This document shows positions 8,927 to 17,021 of a stretch of DNA of 64,000 nt, one piece after another; within the stretch, counting starts at the first letter, position 1, and every line of letters begins with the position of its first letter. Source of the DNA: Stenotrophomonas rhizophila. GTDB taxonomy: Bacteria > Pseudomonadota > Gammaproteobacteria > Xanthomonadales > Xanthomonadaceae. Both the position numbers and the translations under genes were made by a program. The stretch lies in the NCBI RefSeq assembly GCF_003651185.1, contig NZ_RCDC01000004.1, positions 2,342,659-2,406,658 on the forward strand, written 5' to 3'. The notes under the pieces were generated by a model. That model had not been told where the DNA came from, searched no databases, and saw only the letters and a program-made list of their open reading frames with translations.

Positions 8927-9056
8927 GACGACTTTCCTTCCGGGAAACGGCGGTGGCGGGACGGACGACGGCAACAGGCCACCATCGCCACCAACGGCGA
9001 GCGGAAGAAAGGGTATGCGGGGTCGTCAGAATGGACACCCGGCGACTGTACCGCAT
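8889..9056 (-). CDS. Putative trp leader peptide with WWRWW run
   Basis: This minus-strand ORF (55 residues from ATG 9056, or 49 from GTG 9038) contains Trp-Trp-Arg-Trp-Trp at 8979-8993. Four Trp codons within five is very improbable by chance and is the signature of a ribosome-stalling trp leader. Neither start has a convincing SD; TACAGT seven bases before GTG 9038 could be a -10 box, which would make the peptide nearly leaderless. The ORF does not stop before trpE but overlaps its first 38 bases in another frame. The peptide itself is probably only a sensor. The run is certain; the start is not. Confidence 0.6.
   Translation of the reverse strand: MRYSRRVSILTTPHTLSSARRWWRWWPVAVVRPATAVSRKESRLDYARAVPAAGR
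8932..9011 (-). promoter_or_regulatory. trpE SD and upstream anti-SD segment
   Basis: The trpE SD (GGAAGGAAAG, 8941 down to 8932) can pair with CTTTCTTCC at 9011 down to 9003 as nine base pairs with a single bulged G. The anti-SD segment ends 9 nt before the first of the Trp codons, so a ribosome stalled there would cover much of it and free the SD. A second helix, GGTGGCG within the Trp codons with CGCCACC downstream, is also possible. I see no T-tract terminator, which favours translational over transcriptional attenuation. Confidence 0.5.
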
Positions 9057-9093
9057 TGACGGCACCGGATGGAACCCGGCGCCGCCCACGGCA

Positions 9094-10026
9094 TCAGCCC
9101 CGCGACAGCAGCGGGCTGTCCAGCGCCACATGCAGGTTGACCCGGCCCGGCACGCAGTCGATGCGGAAGTGCCGGGCCTGGACCGGCTCGCCATCCAGAT
9201 TGAGGGTCAGCGGCACGTCGGCCTCGATCTCCACCCACGGCGCCTGCACACGCTCGGCCACCTGCTCCAGCGCGCCGCGCTTGCCACCCTTGACCAACGC
9301 GGCAAAGGTGGAGGCGACCTCCCCGCTCAACTCGGGAATCACCGTGATATCGAGCAGACCATCGTCGATCAACGCCTCCGGGCACAGCACCTGCCCGCCG
9401 CCGGCCTGACGGCCATTGCCCACGCCGAGTGCGATGAAACCACCGGCCCATTCGAACCCCGGCGCCCGGACACGTGCCTGGATCGGATCGATCCGCCCCA
9501 GCCGCGATACCCCCGTGACCAGGTAGGCCAGCCCACCGAGCACCTTCTTCAAGCCCTCATCGGTCTCCACCGTGACCTCGGTGCCGAAACCGCCACTGGC
9601 CACGTTCGCGCACCACCACACCTTGCCATCGGCATCGATGCGCAGCAGGTCGACCGGGCGTGCCGGGGCGTGCGTGATCAGCTCCAGCGCCGCCAGCGGT
9701 GCATCGGGAATCTCCGCCGCGGTGGCGAAATCATTGGCCGTGCCCAGCGGCAGCAGCCCCAGCGACGGCAATGCATCGGCCCCCTCTTCCCGGTGGGCCA
9801 GTGTCTCGGCCACCTCACTGAGGGTGCCGTCGCCGCCGGCCGCGATGATCGTGTCGACCCCATGCGCGATGGCTTCGGCCACATAGCGCTCGGCATCGCC
9901 CGATTCCCAGGTCACCCGCACCTCCAGCTGCACCCCGCGCTCACGCAGCGCCGCCACCGCCTCGCGCACACCCTCATTGCCGGTGGCCTTGCCGTTGAGG
10001 ATCAAACGCCAATGGGGACGGCTCAT
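9094..10026 (-). CDS. yegS: YegS-type lipid kinase
   Basis: The 310-residue protein belongs to the diacylglycerol/sphingosine kinase fold. The nucleotide-binding GGDGTL is at residues 64-69 in [15 protein letters not shown], followed by [13 protein letters not shown] and a C-terminal beta-sandwich with [33 protein letters not shown] is typical of YegS. E. coli YegS phosphorylates phosphatidylglycerol in vitro; the physiological substrate is unclear. It sits upstream of the trp leader on the same strand but with its own spacing, so co-transcription is uncertain. Confidence 0.9.
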   Translation of the reverse strand: MSRPHWRLILNGKATGNEGVREAVAALRERGVQLEVRVTWESGDAERYVAEAIAHGVDTIIAAGGDGTLSEVAETLAHREEGADALPSLGLLPLGTANDFATAAEIPDAPLAALELITHAPARPVDLLRIDADGKVWWCANVASGGFGTEVTVETDEGLKKVLGGLAYLVTGVSRLGRIDPIQARVRAPGFEWAGGFIALGVGNGRQAGGGQVLCPEALIDDGLLDITVIPELSGEVASTFAALVKGGKRGALEQVAERVQAPWVEIEADVPLTLNLDGEPVQARHFRIDCVPGRVNLHVALDSPLLSRG

Positions 10027-10084
10027 GCGGTACTTCCAGGGAGTGGGGAAGCGAAGGCTAGCAGCGGACGGCGTGGCCGCCGGT

Positions 10085-10208
10085 GAACGTCATCAAAGCG
10101 TCACCACGGGCCCGGAGAATGGAAGGCCATAGCAAGGAAGATGGATGGAGGCAGGATCAGCCTCCCGCTATTCCTAGGGCCGCATCAGCAATGGTGCGGT
10201 CTTTTTTT
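10085..10208 (+). ncRNA. Candidate small RNA ending in an orphan terminator
   Basis: No plus-strand gene precedes a strong plus-strand terminator here. The stem-loop GGAGGC, AGGATCA loop, GCCTCC (10147-10165) is followed 14 nt later by CCGCATCA, GCAA loop, TGGTGCGG and TCTTTTTTT (10180-10208). The gap lies between two minus-strand genes, yegS (starts at 10026) and the acetyltransferase (ends at 10218). I do not recognise the family and cannot place the 5' end or promoter; the start coordinate is a guess. Confidence 0.45.
10180..10208 (+). terminator. Strong intrinsic terminator (plus strand)
   Basis: An 8-bp stem with a GCAA tetraloop is followed by TCTTTTTTT. On the minus strand there is no T-tract after the hairpin, so it works for rightward transcripts only, yet no annotated rightward gene lies upstream. 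Confidence 0.85.
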
Positions 10209-10217
10209 GAGGACAGC

Positions 10218-10709
10218 TCAGCCTGCGGCAAACACCCGCAACGCCTCGCCTTCCATCCGGTATACCGTCCACTCGCTCTGCGGCTTCGCGCCGGCGGCTT
10301 GGTAGAACTGGATCGCCGGTTCGTTCCAGTCCAGCACCGACCACTCGAAACGACCGCAGTTTTCGGCCACGGCGATGCGCGCGATGTGCTGCAGCAGCGC
10401 CTTGCCGGCACCGCTGCCGCGCTTTTCCGGGCTGACGTACAGATCTTCCAGATAGATCCCGTTACGGCCCAGCCACGTCGAGTAGTTGTAGAAATACACC
10501 GCATACCCGATCGCCACGCCGTCGGCTTCGCAGATCAGCGCGTGCGCCTTCGCCGCCGATCCGAACAGGCTCGCGCGGATGCCCGCTTCGTCGGTCTGCA
10601 CCGCCGACTCGGCCCTCTCGTAGATCGCCAACTCGCGGATGAAGCGCAGGATCAGCCCCGCATCCTCGGCGGTGGCCACGCGGATGGTCACGGCAGCCAC
10701 CGAGCCCAT
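10218..10709 (-). CDS. GNAT-family N-acetyltransferase
   Basis: The 163-residue protein is a single GNAT domain. Motif A with the acetyl-CoA pyrophosphate loop is IYLEDLYVSPEKRGSGAGKALLQHIA (residues about 84-109), and WNEPAIQFYQAAGAKPQSEW is the C-terminal motif B region. The GIYLEDLYV block and overall length resemble the diamine (spermidine/spermine-like) acetyltransferase branch, which would fit the polyamine genes nearby, but that is only inference. It starts 3 bp after the rpe stop on the same strand. Confidence 0.85.
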   Translation of the reverse strand: MGSVAAVTIRVATAEDAGLILRFIRELAIYERAESAVQTDEAGIRASLFGSAAKAHALICEADGVAIGYAVYFYNYSTWLGRNGIYLEDLYVSPEKRGSGAGKALLQHIARIAVAENCGRFEWSVLDWNEPAIQFYQAAGAKPQSEWTVYRMEGEALRVFAAG

Positions 10710-10712
10710 GGC

Positions 10713-11390
10713 TCAGCCCCGCGCCGCGGCGACGTTGCCGCGCATCTGCGCGATGATGTCCTGGTAGCTGGTCTTCGCATTGAAGATCGCCGAGCCGGCC
10801 ACGAACGCATCCGCACCGGCCGCCGCGATGGCGCCGATGTTGTCGGCCTTCACGCCACCGTCGATCTCCAGGCGGATGTCCTTGCCGCTGGCATCGATCT
10901 TCTGGCGGATCGCGCGCACCTTGTCCAGCGCCGAGGGAATGAACGCCTGGCCGCCGAAGCCCGGATTGACCGACATCACCAGCACCAGGTCCAGGTCATC
11001 GAGCACCCAGTCCAGGATGTCCACCGGCGTGGCCGGATTGAGCACCACGCCCGGCTTGCAGCCCAGCGAACGGATCAGCTGGATCGTGCGGTGCACGTGG
11101 CGGCTCGCCTCCGGATGGAAGCTGATGTACGTCGCGCCGGCCTCGGCGAAATCCGGAATGATGCGGTCCACCGGCTCCACCATCAGATGCACGTCGATCG
11201 GCGCGGTCACGCCGTGCTTGCGCAGCGCCTGGCAGACCAGCGGGCCGATGGTCAGGTTCGGCACGTAATGGTTGTCCATCACATCGAAATGCACCCAGTC
11301 GGCACCGGCCGCGAGCACGTTGTCCACTTCCTCGCCCAGGCGGGCGAAATCGGCGGACAGAATGGAGGGAGCAATGATGCAGTTGGACAT
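10713..11390 (-). CDS. rpe: Ribulose-phosphate 3-epimerase
   Basis: The 225-residue TIM-barrel enzyme interconverts ribulose-5-phosphate and xylulose-5-phosphate. Signature blocks [54 protein letters not shown] and [11 protein letters not shown] contain the metal His and Asp residues. Length is normal. It is followed immediately by the GNAT gene and preceded, after 42 bp, by the small J-domain gene. Confidence 0.96.
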   Translation of the reverse strand: MSNCIIAPSILSADFARLGEEVDNVLAAGADWVHFDVMDNHYVPNLTIGPLVCQALRKHGVTAPIDVHLMVEPVDRIIPDFAEAGATYISFHPEASRHVHRTIQLIRSLGCKPGVVLNPATPVDILDWVLDDLDLVLVMSVNPGFGGQAFIPSALDKVRAIRQKIDASGKDIRLEIDGGVKADNIGAIAAAGADAFVAGSAIFNAKTSYQDIIAQMRGNVAAARG

Positions 11391-11432
11391 GGCCGGGGCC
11401 TTCAGGAGGTTGAAAGGGGGCGCCGCGCGGAA

Positions 11433-11762
11433 TCAGCGCTTGCGCAGGGTCTTGATGCGGTCGTAGGCGGCATTGAGCTGGCGCGACTTGCGCTCGGCCT
11501 GCTGGCGCAGCTCCGGGGCAGCGCCGACCACCTTGTCCGGGTGGTACTGGGACATCAGCCGGCGGTAGGCCAGGTCGATCTCGGCATCGGTCGCCTCGGA
11601 GGTCAGCCCCAGCTCGCGGTAGGGGTTTTCCCTGTTCAGCCGGAACCAGTCGGCATCGAAGGCATGCCCCAGCAACAGCCCGAACGCGGCCCCGAACAGC
11701 GGATTGGGCCTGCACAGCAGGGCGCCAGCGATGAATCCGAGCAGTTTTCCGTACCAGCGCAT
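11433..11762 (-). CDS. Small membrane-anchored J-domain protein
   Basis: The 109-residue protein has an N-terminal hydrophobic segment ([23 protein letters not shown]) and a C-terminal J domain ([22 protein letters not shown], then the HPD triad in SQYHPDKVV). The order, membrane anchor then J domain, resembles a shortened DjlA lacking the central region. HPD means it should stimulate DnaK ATPase. I use ATG 11762; a TTG six codons upstream is possible. Confidence 0.8.
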   Translation of the reverse strand: MRWYGKLLGFIAGALLCRPNPLFGAAFGLLLGHAFDADWFRLNRENPYRELGLTSEATDAEIDLAYRRLMSQYHPDKVVGAAPELRQQAERKSRQLNAAYDRIKTLRKR

Positions 11763-11905
11763 GGTGGTCTGGGCAGCCAAGGCGACAAAGGATCCTCATT
11801 TTACGTCACAGCGGGCCCAACCCGCTTTACACTAGGCCGCCCGCTGTCTGTGCGGGCCCTCCGGGTCCCCTGGACAGCTGTCATGACGAAGCCTCAGGAG
11901 TGCCC

Positions 11906-12832
11906 GTGCCGACCACGTTGTTGCAATCCGATCTCCCCGGCCTGCCCTTGCGCCATCGCGGCAAGGTGCGTGATGTTTTCGACATTCCGCGCGACCGGCT
12001 CCCCGCCGGCACTCCGCCGGGGGACTACCTGCTGATGGTCGCCACCGACCGTCTGTCAGCCTTCGACGTGGTGCTCCCCGATCCGATCCCCGGCAAGGGC
12101 GAAATGCTCTGCCAGGTCTCGAACTTCTGGTTCGCCAAGACCGCGCACCTGATGCCCAACCACCTGACCGGCATCGATGTCGCCAGCGTGCTGCCCGAAG
12201 GTGTCGATCCGGCCCTGTACGCCAAGCGCGCGGTAGTCACCCGCAAGCTCAAGCCGGTTCCGGTCGAGGCGATCGCCCGCGGCTACCTGATCGGCAGCGG
12301 CTGGAAGGACTACCAGCGCACCGGCAAGATCAGCGGCATCGAGCTGCCGGATGGCCTGCGCCAGGCCGAACAGCTGCCCGAACCGATCTTCACCCCCTCG
12401 ACCAAGGCCGCCGTCGGCGACCATGACGAGAACATCGATTTCGATGCGATGGTGAAGGCGGTCGGTGCGGACCTGGCCGAGCGCGTGCGCGATGCCACCC
12501 TGCGTATCTATGCCTTCGCCGCCGATTACGCCCGCGAGCGCGGCATCATTCTGGCCGACACCAAGTTCGAGTTCGGTACCGATGCCGATGGCCGTCTGTA
12601 CATCATGGACGAGATGCTGACCCCGGATTCCTCGCGCTACTGGCCGGCCGACGAGTACGAGGTGGGCACCAGCCCGCCGAGCTACGACAAGCAGTTCGTC
12701 CGCGACTACCTGGAGACGCTGGACTGGGGCAAGACCGCCCCGGGCCCAAGCATCCCGGCCGAGATCATCGAGCGCACCCGCGCCAAGTACGCCGAGGCGC
12801 TGCAGCGCCTGGCCGGCATCTCGGTCGACTGA
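11906..12832 (+). CDS. purC: Phosphoribosylaminoimidazole-succinocarboxamide synthase
   Basis: The 308-residue SAICAR synthetase performs the aspartate-adding step of purine synthesis. [48 protein letters not shown] and PDSSRYW are conserved. The length is of the longer type common outside the enterobacteria. I start at GTG 11906 ([12 protein letters not shown]), which has AGGAG at 11896-11900; the GTG at 11900 overlaps that SD and is less likely. A GC-rich hairpin follows the stop. Confidence 0.95.
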   Translation: MPTTLLQSDLPGLPLRHRGKVRDVFDIPRDRLPAGTPPGDYLLMVATDRLSAFDVVLPDPIPGKGEMLCQVSNFWFAKTAHLMPNHLTGIDVASVLPEGVDPALYAKRAVVTRKLKPVPVEAIARGYLIGSGWKDYQRTGKISGIELPDGLRQAEQLPEPIFTPSTKAAVGDHDENIDFDAMVKAVGADLAERVRDATLRIYAFAADYARERGIILADTKFEFGTDADGRLYIMDEMLTPDSSRYWPADEYEVGTSPPSYDKQFVRDYLETLDWGKTAPGPSIPAEIIERTRAKYAEALQRLAGISVD

Positions 12833-12840
12833 CCGGCACG

Positions 12841-12869
12841 GCGTTCCCCGGCCCTGCGCCGGGGAACGC
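12841..12869 (+). terminator. Terminator-like hairpin after purC
   Basis: GCGTTCCCCGG and CCGGGGAACGC form an 11-bp stem with a 7-nt loop, 9 bp after the purC stop. There is no T-tract, so it may protect the 3' end rather than terminate by itself. Confidence 0.5.
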
Positions 12870-12910
12870 GGTCTCCGATGCCGCGGCCATGTCGGGCAGC
12901 CGATGGAAGG

Positions 12911-12934
12911 CAGCCGACCAACGGTCGGCTCTAC
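12911..12934 (-). repeat. SMAG-type GTAG REP element
   Basis: On the minus strand this reads GTAG, AGCCGACC, GTT, GGTCGGCT. It is a single copy between purC and the Mpo1-like gene. Confidence 0.85.
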
Positions 12935-12967
12935 CGGCGGTATGCTCTGCAGATCCTGGGAGGGAAC

Positions 12968-13450
12968 ATGGCCACCACCACCGTCGCACGCCCGATCGAC
13001 CGCTATTTCGCCAGTTATTCCGACGACCACCGCAATGCGCTGAACCAGCGCATCCACGTCGTGGCCGTCCCGGCGATCGCATGGTCGGTGATTGCCCTGC
13101 TGTGGTGCCTGCCGCCGCTGATCACCTGGTTCCAGAACGGAATCTGGGCCGGCCTGGCGATGTTCGCCGCCTGGTGCTTCTACAACCGCCTGTCGCGCAC
13201 GCTGGGCTACGGCATGCTGGCGTTCTTCTTCGTCAGCGGCTGCGTCTGCCGGCTGCTGGAAGCCGAAATCGGCCTGGTGAACCTGTTCTGGCTGGCCCTG
13301 GGCGTCTTCGCCGTGGCCTGGGTCGCGCAGTTCATCGGCCACAAGCATGAAGGCCGCAAGCCGAGCTTCCTGACCGATCTGGTCTACCTGCTGATCGGCC
13401 CGCTGTGGGTGCTGGCCAAGCTCTACCGCCGGATGGACTGGCGCTACTGA
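12968..13450 (+). CDS. Mpo1-like (DUF962) membrane protein
   Basis: The 160-residue protein has four hydrophobic helices. It carries the DUF962 pattern: YFASYSDDHRNALNQRIHVVAVPAI at the start, WVAQFIGHKHEGRKPSFLTDL in the middle and LIGPLWVLAKL near the end. Yeast Mpo1, the same family, is an Fe(II)-dependent dioxygenase acting on 2-hydroxy fatty acids; the conserved His residues needed for that are present here. The bacterial substrate is not known. A GGGA lies just before ATG 12968. Confidence 0.8.
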   Translation: MATTTVARPIDRYFASYSDDHRNALNQRIHVVAVPAIAWSVIALLWCLPPLITWFQNGIWAGLAMFAAWCFYNRLSRTLGYGMLAFFFVSGCVCRLLEAEIGLVNLFWLALGVFAVAWVAQFIGHKHEGRKPSFLTDLVYLLIGPLWVLAKLYRRMDWRY

Positions 13451-13809
13451 CCGGTTTTTCCTGAACGAGCGGGCGCGCTCACCGGCACTCCACGCCGGAC
13501 CGTCCAGCATCGTGCCCAGTGACCTTTCGAGCGACGGTCACCGTTCATCTTCGTGCACATCCACGCGGTCCCGCAGGCCCTGCGACGACTGGTTCCAGAC
13601 CCGTTTCGACGGGCGCCGGGAGGCCACAGTCGGCAAAGTCGCCAGCGGGTCTCCATACGGCCGCCGACGCGCCCGAATGGGACCGCGCGCCGCCCTGAAA
13701 AAATGAATCAGCGCACGTTACATGCAATTGAGGGCGTATTCGGGTGTATCGGCAGCAATTGCCTGCCTGTTAGACTGAACGACCTGCTCGTGAATCCCGC
13801 ATTCCCTGC
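13451..13809. other. Gene-poor upstream region of the mrp operon
   Basis: No coding region with family similarity or a proper ribosome site is seen in these 359 bp. The last 110 bp are visibly more AT-rich than the rest, as expected for a promoter of the mrp operon. An inverted repeat GTGACC...GGTCAC lies near 13516-13540. No riboswitch pattern was recognised. Confidence 0.4.
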
Positions 13810-16638
13810 ATGAATCCTAGTCTGCTCCTGCTGCTCGCCCTGCCCTTCCTGATGGCAGTGGCCGTCGCTTCATTCCGCCGCACCTCCCGCTCCACGGCCG
13901 CCTGGGTAGCCGCGGCCGCTCCGCTGGGAGGACTGGCGCTGTTGGCGACGATGACCCCGGCCGTCATGGACGGCGGGATCGTCCGCAGTTACGGGGAGTG
14001 GATACCGCAGATCGGCCTGGCCTTCTCGCTGCGCCTGGATGGCCTGGCCTGGATGTTCGCCGGGATGGTGCTGGCGATCGGCGCATTGGTGGTGATGTAC
14101 GCCCACTACTACCTCAGTGCCCGCGACAGCGCCCACCGCTTCTACTGCTACCTGCTGCTGTTCATGGGCGCCATGCTGGGCATGGTGCTCTCGGGCAACC
14201 TGTTGCTGTTGATGGTGTTCTGGGAAATGACCAGCATCAGCTCGTTCCTGCTGATCGGCTTCTGGTCGCACCGCCAGGATGCCCGCGAGGGCGCCCGGAT
14301 GGCCCTGGTGGTCACCGGCGGCGGCGGTCTGGCGCTGCTCGGCGGCGTGCTGCTGATCGGCCGCATCGTGGGTAGCTTCGAGCTGGATGCGGTGCTCGCC
14401 GCCGGCGATCTGATCCGCGCCAGTTCGCTGTACCCGTATGCCCTGTTCCTCGTCCTGGCCGGCATCTTCACCAAGAGCGCCCAGTTCCCGTTCCACTTCT
14501 GGCTGCCGCACGCGATGGCCGCGCCGACGCCCGTCTCGGCCTACCTGCATTCGGCGACGATGGTCAAAGCCGGCGTGTTCCTGCTGGCGCGGTTGCACCC
14601 GGCGCTGGCCGGCACCGATCTGTTCTTCTATACGGTCAGCGGCATCGGGGCGATCACCCTGCTGATCGGCGCCTGGAACGCGATCTTCCAGCATGACCTC
14701 AAAGGCCTGCTGGCCTATTCGACGATCTCCCATCTGGGCCTGATCACCATGCTGTTCGGCCTGTCCACGCCGATGGCGGTGGTGGCCGGCGTGTTCCACA
14801 TCCTCAACCACGCCACCTTCAAGGCCTCGCTGTTCATGGCCGCCGGCATCATCGACCATGAGACCGGCACCCGTGACATGCGCAAGCTGGGCGGGTTGCG
14901 GCGGTTGATGCCGATCACCAGCGCGCTGGCGATCATCGCCTCGCTGGCGATGGCCGGTATTCCGCTGCTCAACGGCTTCCTGTCCAAGGAAATGCTGTTC
15001 GCCGAAGCGCTGACCGCGGGCGGCCCGGAAACCATGCGCGTGGTGATGTCGATCGCCGCGCTGCTGGCCGGCGTGTTCGGCGTGGCCTACAGCCTGCGCT
15101 TCGTGCACGACACCTTCTTCGGCAACGGCCCACACGATCTGGACCGCGTCCCACATGAGCCGCCGCGCTTCATGAAGGTGCCCGTGGAGATCCTGGTCGT
15201 GGTCTGCGTGGCCGTCGGCGTCGCCCCGGCGATCACCATCGCCCCGGTGCTGCATGCGGCCGCCTCCTCGATCCTGGGCGCGGCGATGCCGGCCTACAGC
15301 CTCTCGGTCTGGCACGGGTTCAACACCCCGTTGATGATGAGCATCGCCGGCGTGATCGGCGGTATCGCGCTGTACTTCGGCCTGCGCCGCCTGATCAACC
15401 TGCATGCGGTGGTCAGTCGCAGCATCGGCCGCAATATTTTCCACAAGCAGCTGGACCTGGTGTTCGGCTTCGCCCACCGCCTCACCCAGGGCCTGGCCAA
15501 CGGCAGCCTGCAGCGCATGCTGATGGCGCTGGTGGTGGTGGCGATCATCGTCGCCGTGGCACCGTTCGTGGCCAACCCGGCCTCGCCCAACTGGCCCTCG
15601 CCGCAGCCGATCCCACTGCTGGGCTGGGCGCTGTGGCTGGTGATGATGGCCTGCGCGCTGGGCGCACTGTTTGTCTACCGGCAGCGCCTGCTGGCGGTGC
15701 TGGTGGTGGGCGGCGTCGGCCTGATGGTCTCGCTGACCTTCGTGTTCCTGTCCGCGCCGGATCTGGCCCTGACCCAGCTGCTGGTGGAGATGGTCACCCT
15801 GGTGCTGATGCTGCTGGGCATGAACTACCTGCCGATCCAGTCGCCACCGGAGAAGTCGGTCTGGCGCAAGCGGCGCGATGCGGTGATCGCGATCGTCGCC
15901 GGTGGCGGCCTGGCCGCGATGGCCTACACCGCCATGACGTTGCCGCCCAACACCATGGCCGGCGAACTGCTGGCGCGTGCGCTGCCGGAAGCCTATGGGC
16001 AGAACGTGGTCAACGTGATCCTGGTCGACTTCCGTGGCTTTGATACCTTCGGTGAAATCACCGTGTTCGGCATCGCCGCGCTGGTGGTGCACGCCATGCT
16101 GCGCCGCTCGCGGATGGCGCCGGAACAGATCATGCCCGGCCCGCCGATCAAGCTGCCCGTACCGGCCGATCTGGCCCAGATCATGTTCCCGCTGACCCTG
16201 ACCGTCTCGATCTTCCTGTTCCTGCGCGGCCACAACGCGCCCGGCGGCGGCTTCATCGCCGGCCTGGTGCTGGCCGTGCCGCTGCTGATCCAGTACGTCA
16301 TCCAGGGCACCACCTCGGTGGAATCGCGCTTCGGCTTCGATTACATCCGCTGCATCGGTGCCGGCCTGCTGATCGCCATCCTCAGTGGCTGCGCTTCGAT
16401 GCTGTTCGGCGTGCCGTTCCTGACCAGCGGCCATCTGGACCTGCACATTCCGCTGATCGGCGAGGTACCGCTGGCCAGCGCGATCGGCTTCGATACCGGC
16501 GTGTACCTGGTGGTATTTGGTGGCGTGATGCTGATGCTCTCGATGATGGGCACGATCAAGCCCTCGCGCACCCGCAATGCCCGTAAAGGCGAAATCGATC
16601 CCAACCGCCGTTCGGCAAAAACCGGGGAGATGCACTGA
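13810..16638 (+). CDS. mrpA: Mrp Na+/H+ antiporter subunits A and B (fused)
   Basis: The 942-residue protein is MrpA with MrpB fused at its C-terminus, the group 2 arrangement (PhaAB type). Residues about 60-480 form the NuoL-like proton channel with FWEMTSISSFLLIGFWSH, KSAQFPFHFWLPHAMAAPTP and HILNHATFKASLF. A MbhD/MbhE-like part follows near 600-760. The MrpB domain starts near 790 with LFLRGHNAPGGGFIAGLVLA. The complex exports Na+ using proton entry and supports pH and salt tolerance. The SD before ATG 13810 is weak. Its stop overlaps the next start by one base. Confidence 0.95.
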   Translation: MNPSLLLLLALPFLMAVAVASFRRTSRSTAAWVAAAAPLGGLALLATMTPAVMDGGIVRSYGEWIPQIGLAFSLRLDGLAWMFAGMVLAIGALVVMYAHYYLSARDSAHRFYCYLLLFMGAMLGMVLSGNLLLLMVFWEMTSISSFLLIGFWSHRQDAREGARMALVVTGGGGLALLGGVLLIGRIVGSFELDAVLAAGDLIRASSLYPYALFLVLAGIFTKSAQFPFHFWLPHAMAAPTPVSAYLHSATMVKAGVFLLARLHPALAGTDLFFYTVSGIGAITLLIGAWNAIFQHDLKGLLAYSTISHLGLITMLFGLSTPMAVVAGVFHILNHATFKASLFMAAGIIDHETGTRDMRKLGGLRRLMPITSALAIIASLAMAGIPLLNGFLSKEMLFAEALTAGGPETMRVVMSIAALLAGVFGVAYSLRFVHDTFFGNGPHDLDRVPHEPPRFMKVPVEILVVVCVAVGVAPAITIAPVLHAAASSILGAAMPAYSLSVWHGFNTPLMMSIAGVIGGIALYFGLRRLINLHAVVSRSIGRNIFHKQLDLVFGFAHRLTQGLANGSLQRMLMALVVVAIIVAVAPFVANPASPNWPSPQPIPLLGWALWLVMMACALGALFVYRQRLLAVLVVGGVGLMVSLTFVFLSAPDLALTQLLVEMVTLVLMLLGMNYLPIQSPPEKSVWRKRRDAVIAIVAGGGLAAMAYTAMTLPPNTMAGELLARALPEAYGQNVVNVILVDFRGFDTFGEITVFGIAALVVHAMLRRSRMAPEQIMPGPPIKLPVPADLAQIMFPLTLTVSIFLFLRGHNAPGGGFIAGLVLAVPLLIQYVIQGTTSVESRFGFDYIRCIGAGLLIAILSGCASMLFGVPFLTSGHLDLHIPLIGEVPLASAIGFDTGVYLVVFGGVMLMLSMMGTIKPSRTRNARKGEIDPNRRSAKTGEMH

Positions 16639-17021
16639 TGGAACTGGCTCTGGCAAGCGCCATCGGCGTGCTGAGCGCGATCGGCATCTACCTGTTGCTG
16701 CGCGCGCGCAGCTTCGATGTGATCCTCGGCATGACCTTCCTGTCGTATGCGACCAACCTGCTGATCTTTGCCGGCGGCCGGCTGGTGCAGGGCAAGGCGC
16801 CGGTGCTGCGTGAGGGCATCGAGAGCGATCTGGGCAACTACACCGATCCGCTGCCGCAGGCGCTGGTGCTGACCGCCATCGTGATCGCGTTCGCGATGAC
16901 GGCGGTCAGCATCGTGCTGGCGATGCGCAGCCGCAGCGACAACCACAGCGACCACGTAGACGCGCACGAAGAAGAAGAGCTTCCCGCCGATACCGCGCCG
17001 GGCCGGGAGGGCGGCGCATGA
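16638..17021 (+). CDS. mrpC: Mrp antiporter subunit C
   Basis: The 127-residue NuoK-like subunit has three helices and the conserved DPLPQALVLTAIVIAFA. The C-terminal tail (DAHEEEELPADTAPGREGG) is acidic and extends past the family core. The start overlaps the stop of the AB fusion (TGATG) and its stop overlaps the subunit D start by 4 bp. Confidence 0.93.
   Translation: MELALASAIGVLSAIGIYLLLRARSFDVILGMTFLSYATNLLIFAGGRLVQGKAPVLREGIESDLGNYTDPLPQALVLTAIVIAFAMTAVSIVLAMRSRSDNHSDHVDAHEEEELPADTAPGREGGA

Noticed and set aside
8975..9093. Transcription terminator in the trpE leader
   Set aside because: GC-rich helices can be drawn but none is followed by a T-tract, so I do not claim classical attenuation.
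10083..12035. 650-codon open frame on the plus strand
   Set aside because: It lies antisense to yegS-side spacer, the GNAT gene, rpe and the J-domain gene, has His/Arg/Gln-rich composition typical of high-GC antisense frames and overlaps purC.
13870..16656. 928-codon open frame on the minus strand
   Set aside because: It is the antisense shadow of the mrpAB fusion; composition (His, Gln, Arg, Asp) is not protein-like and it has no family motifs.
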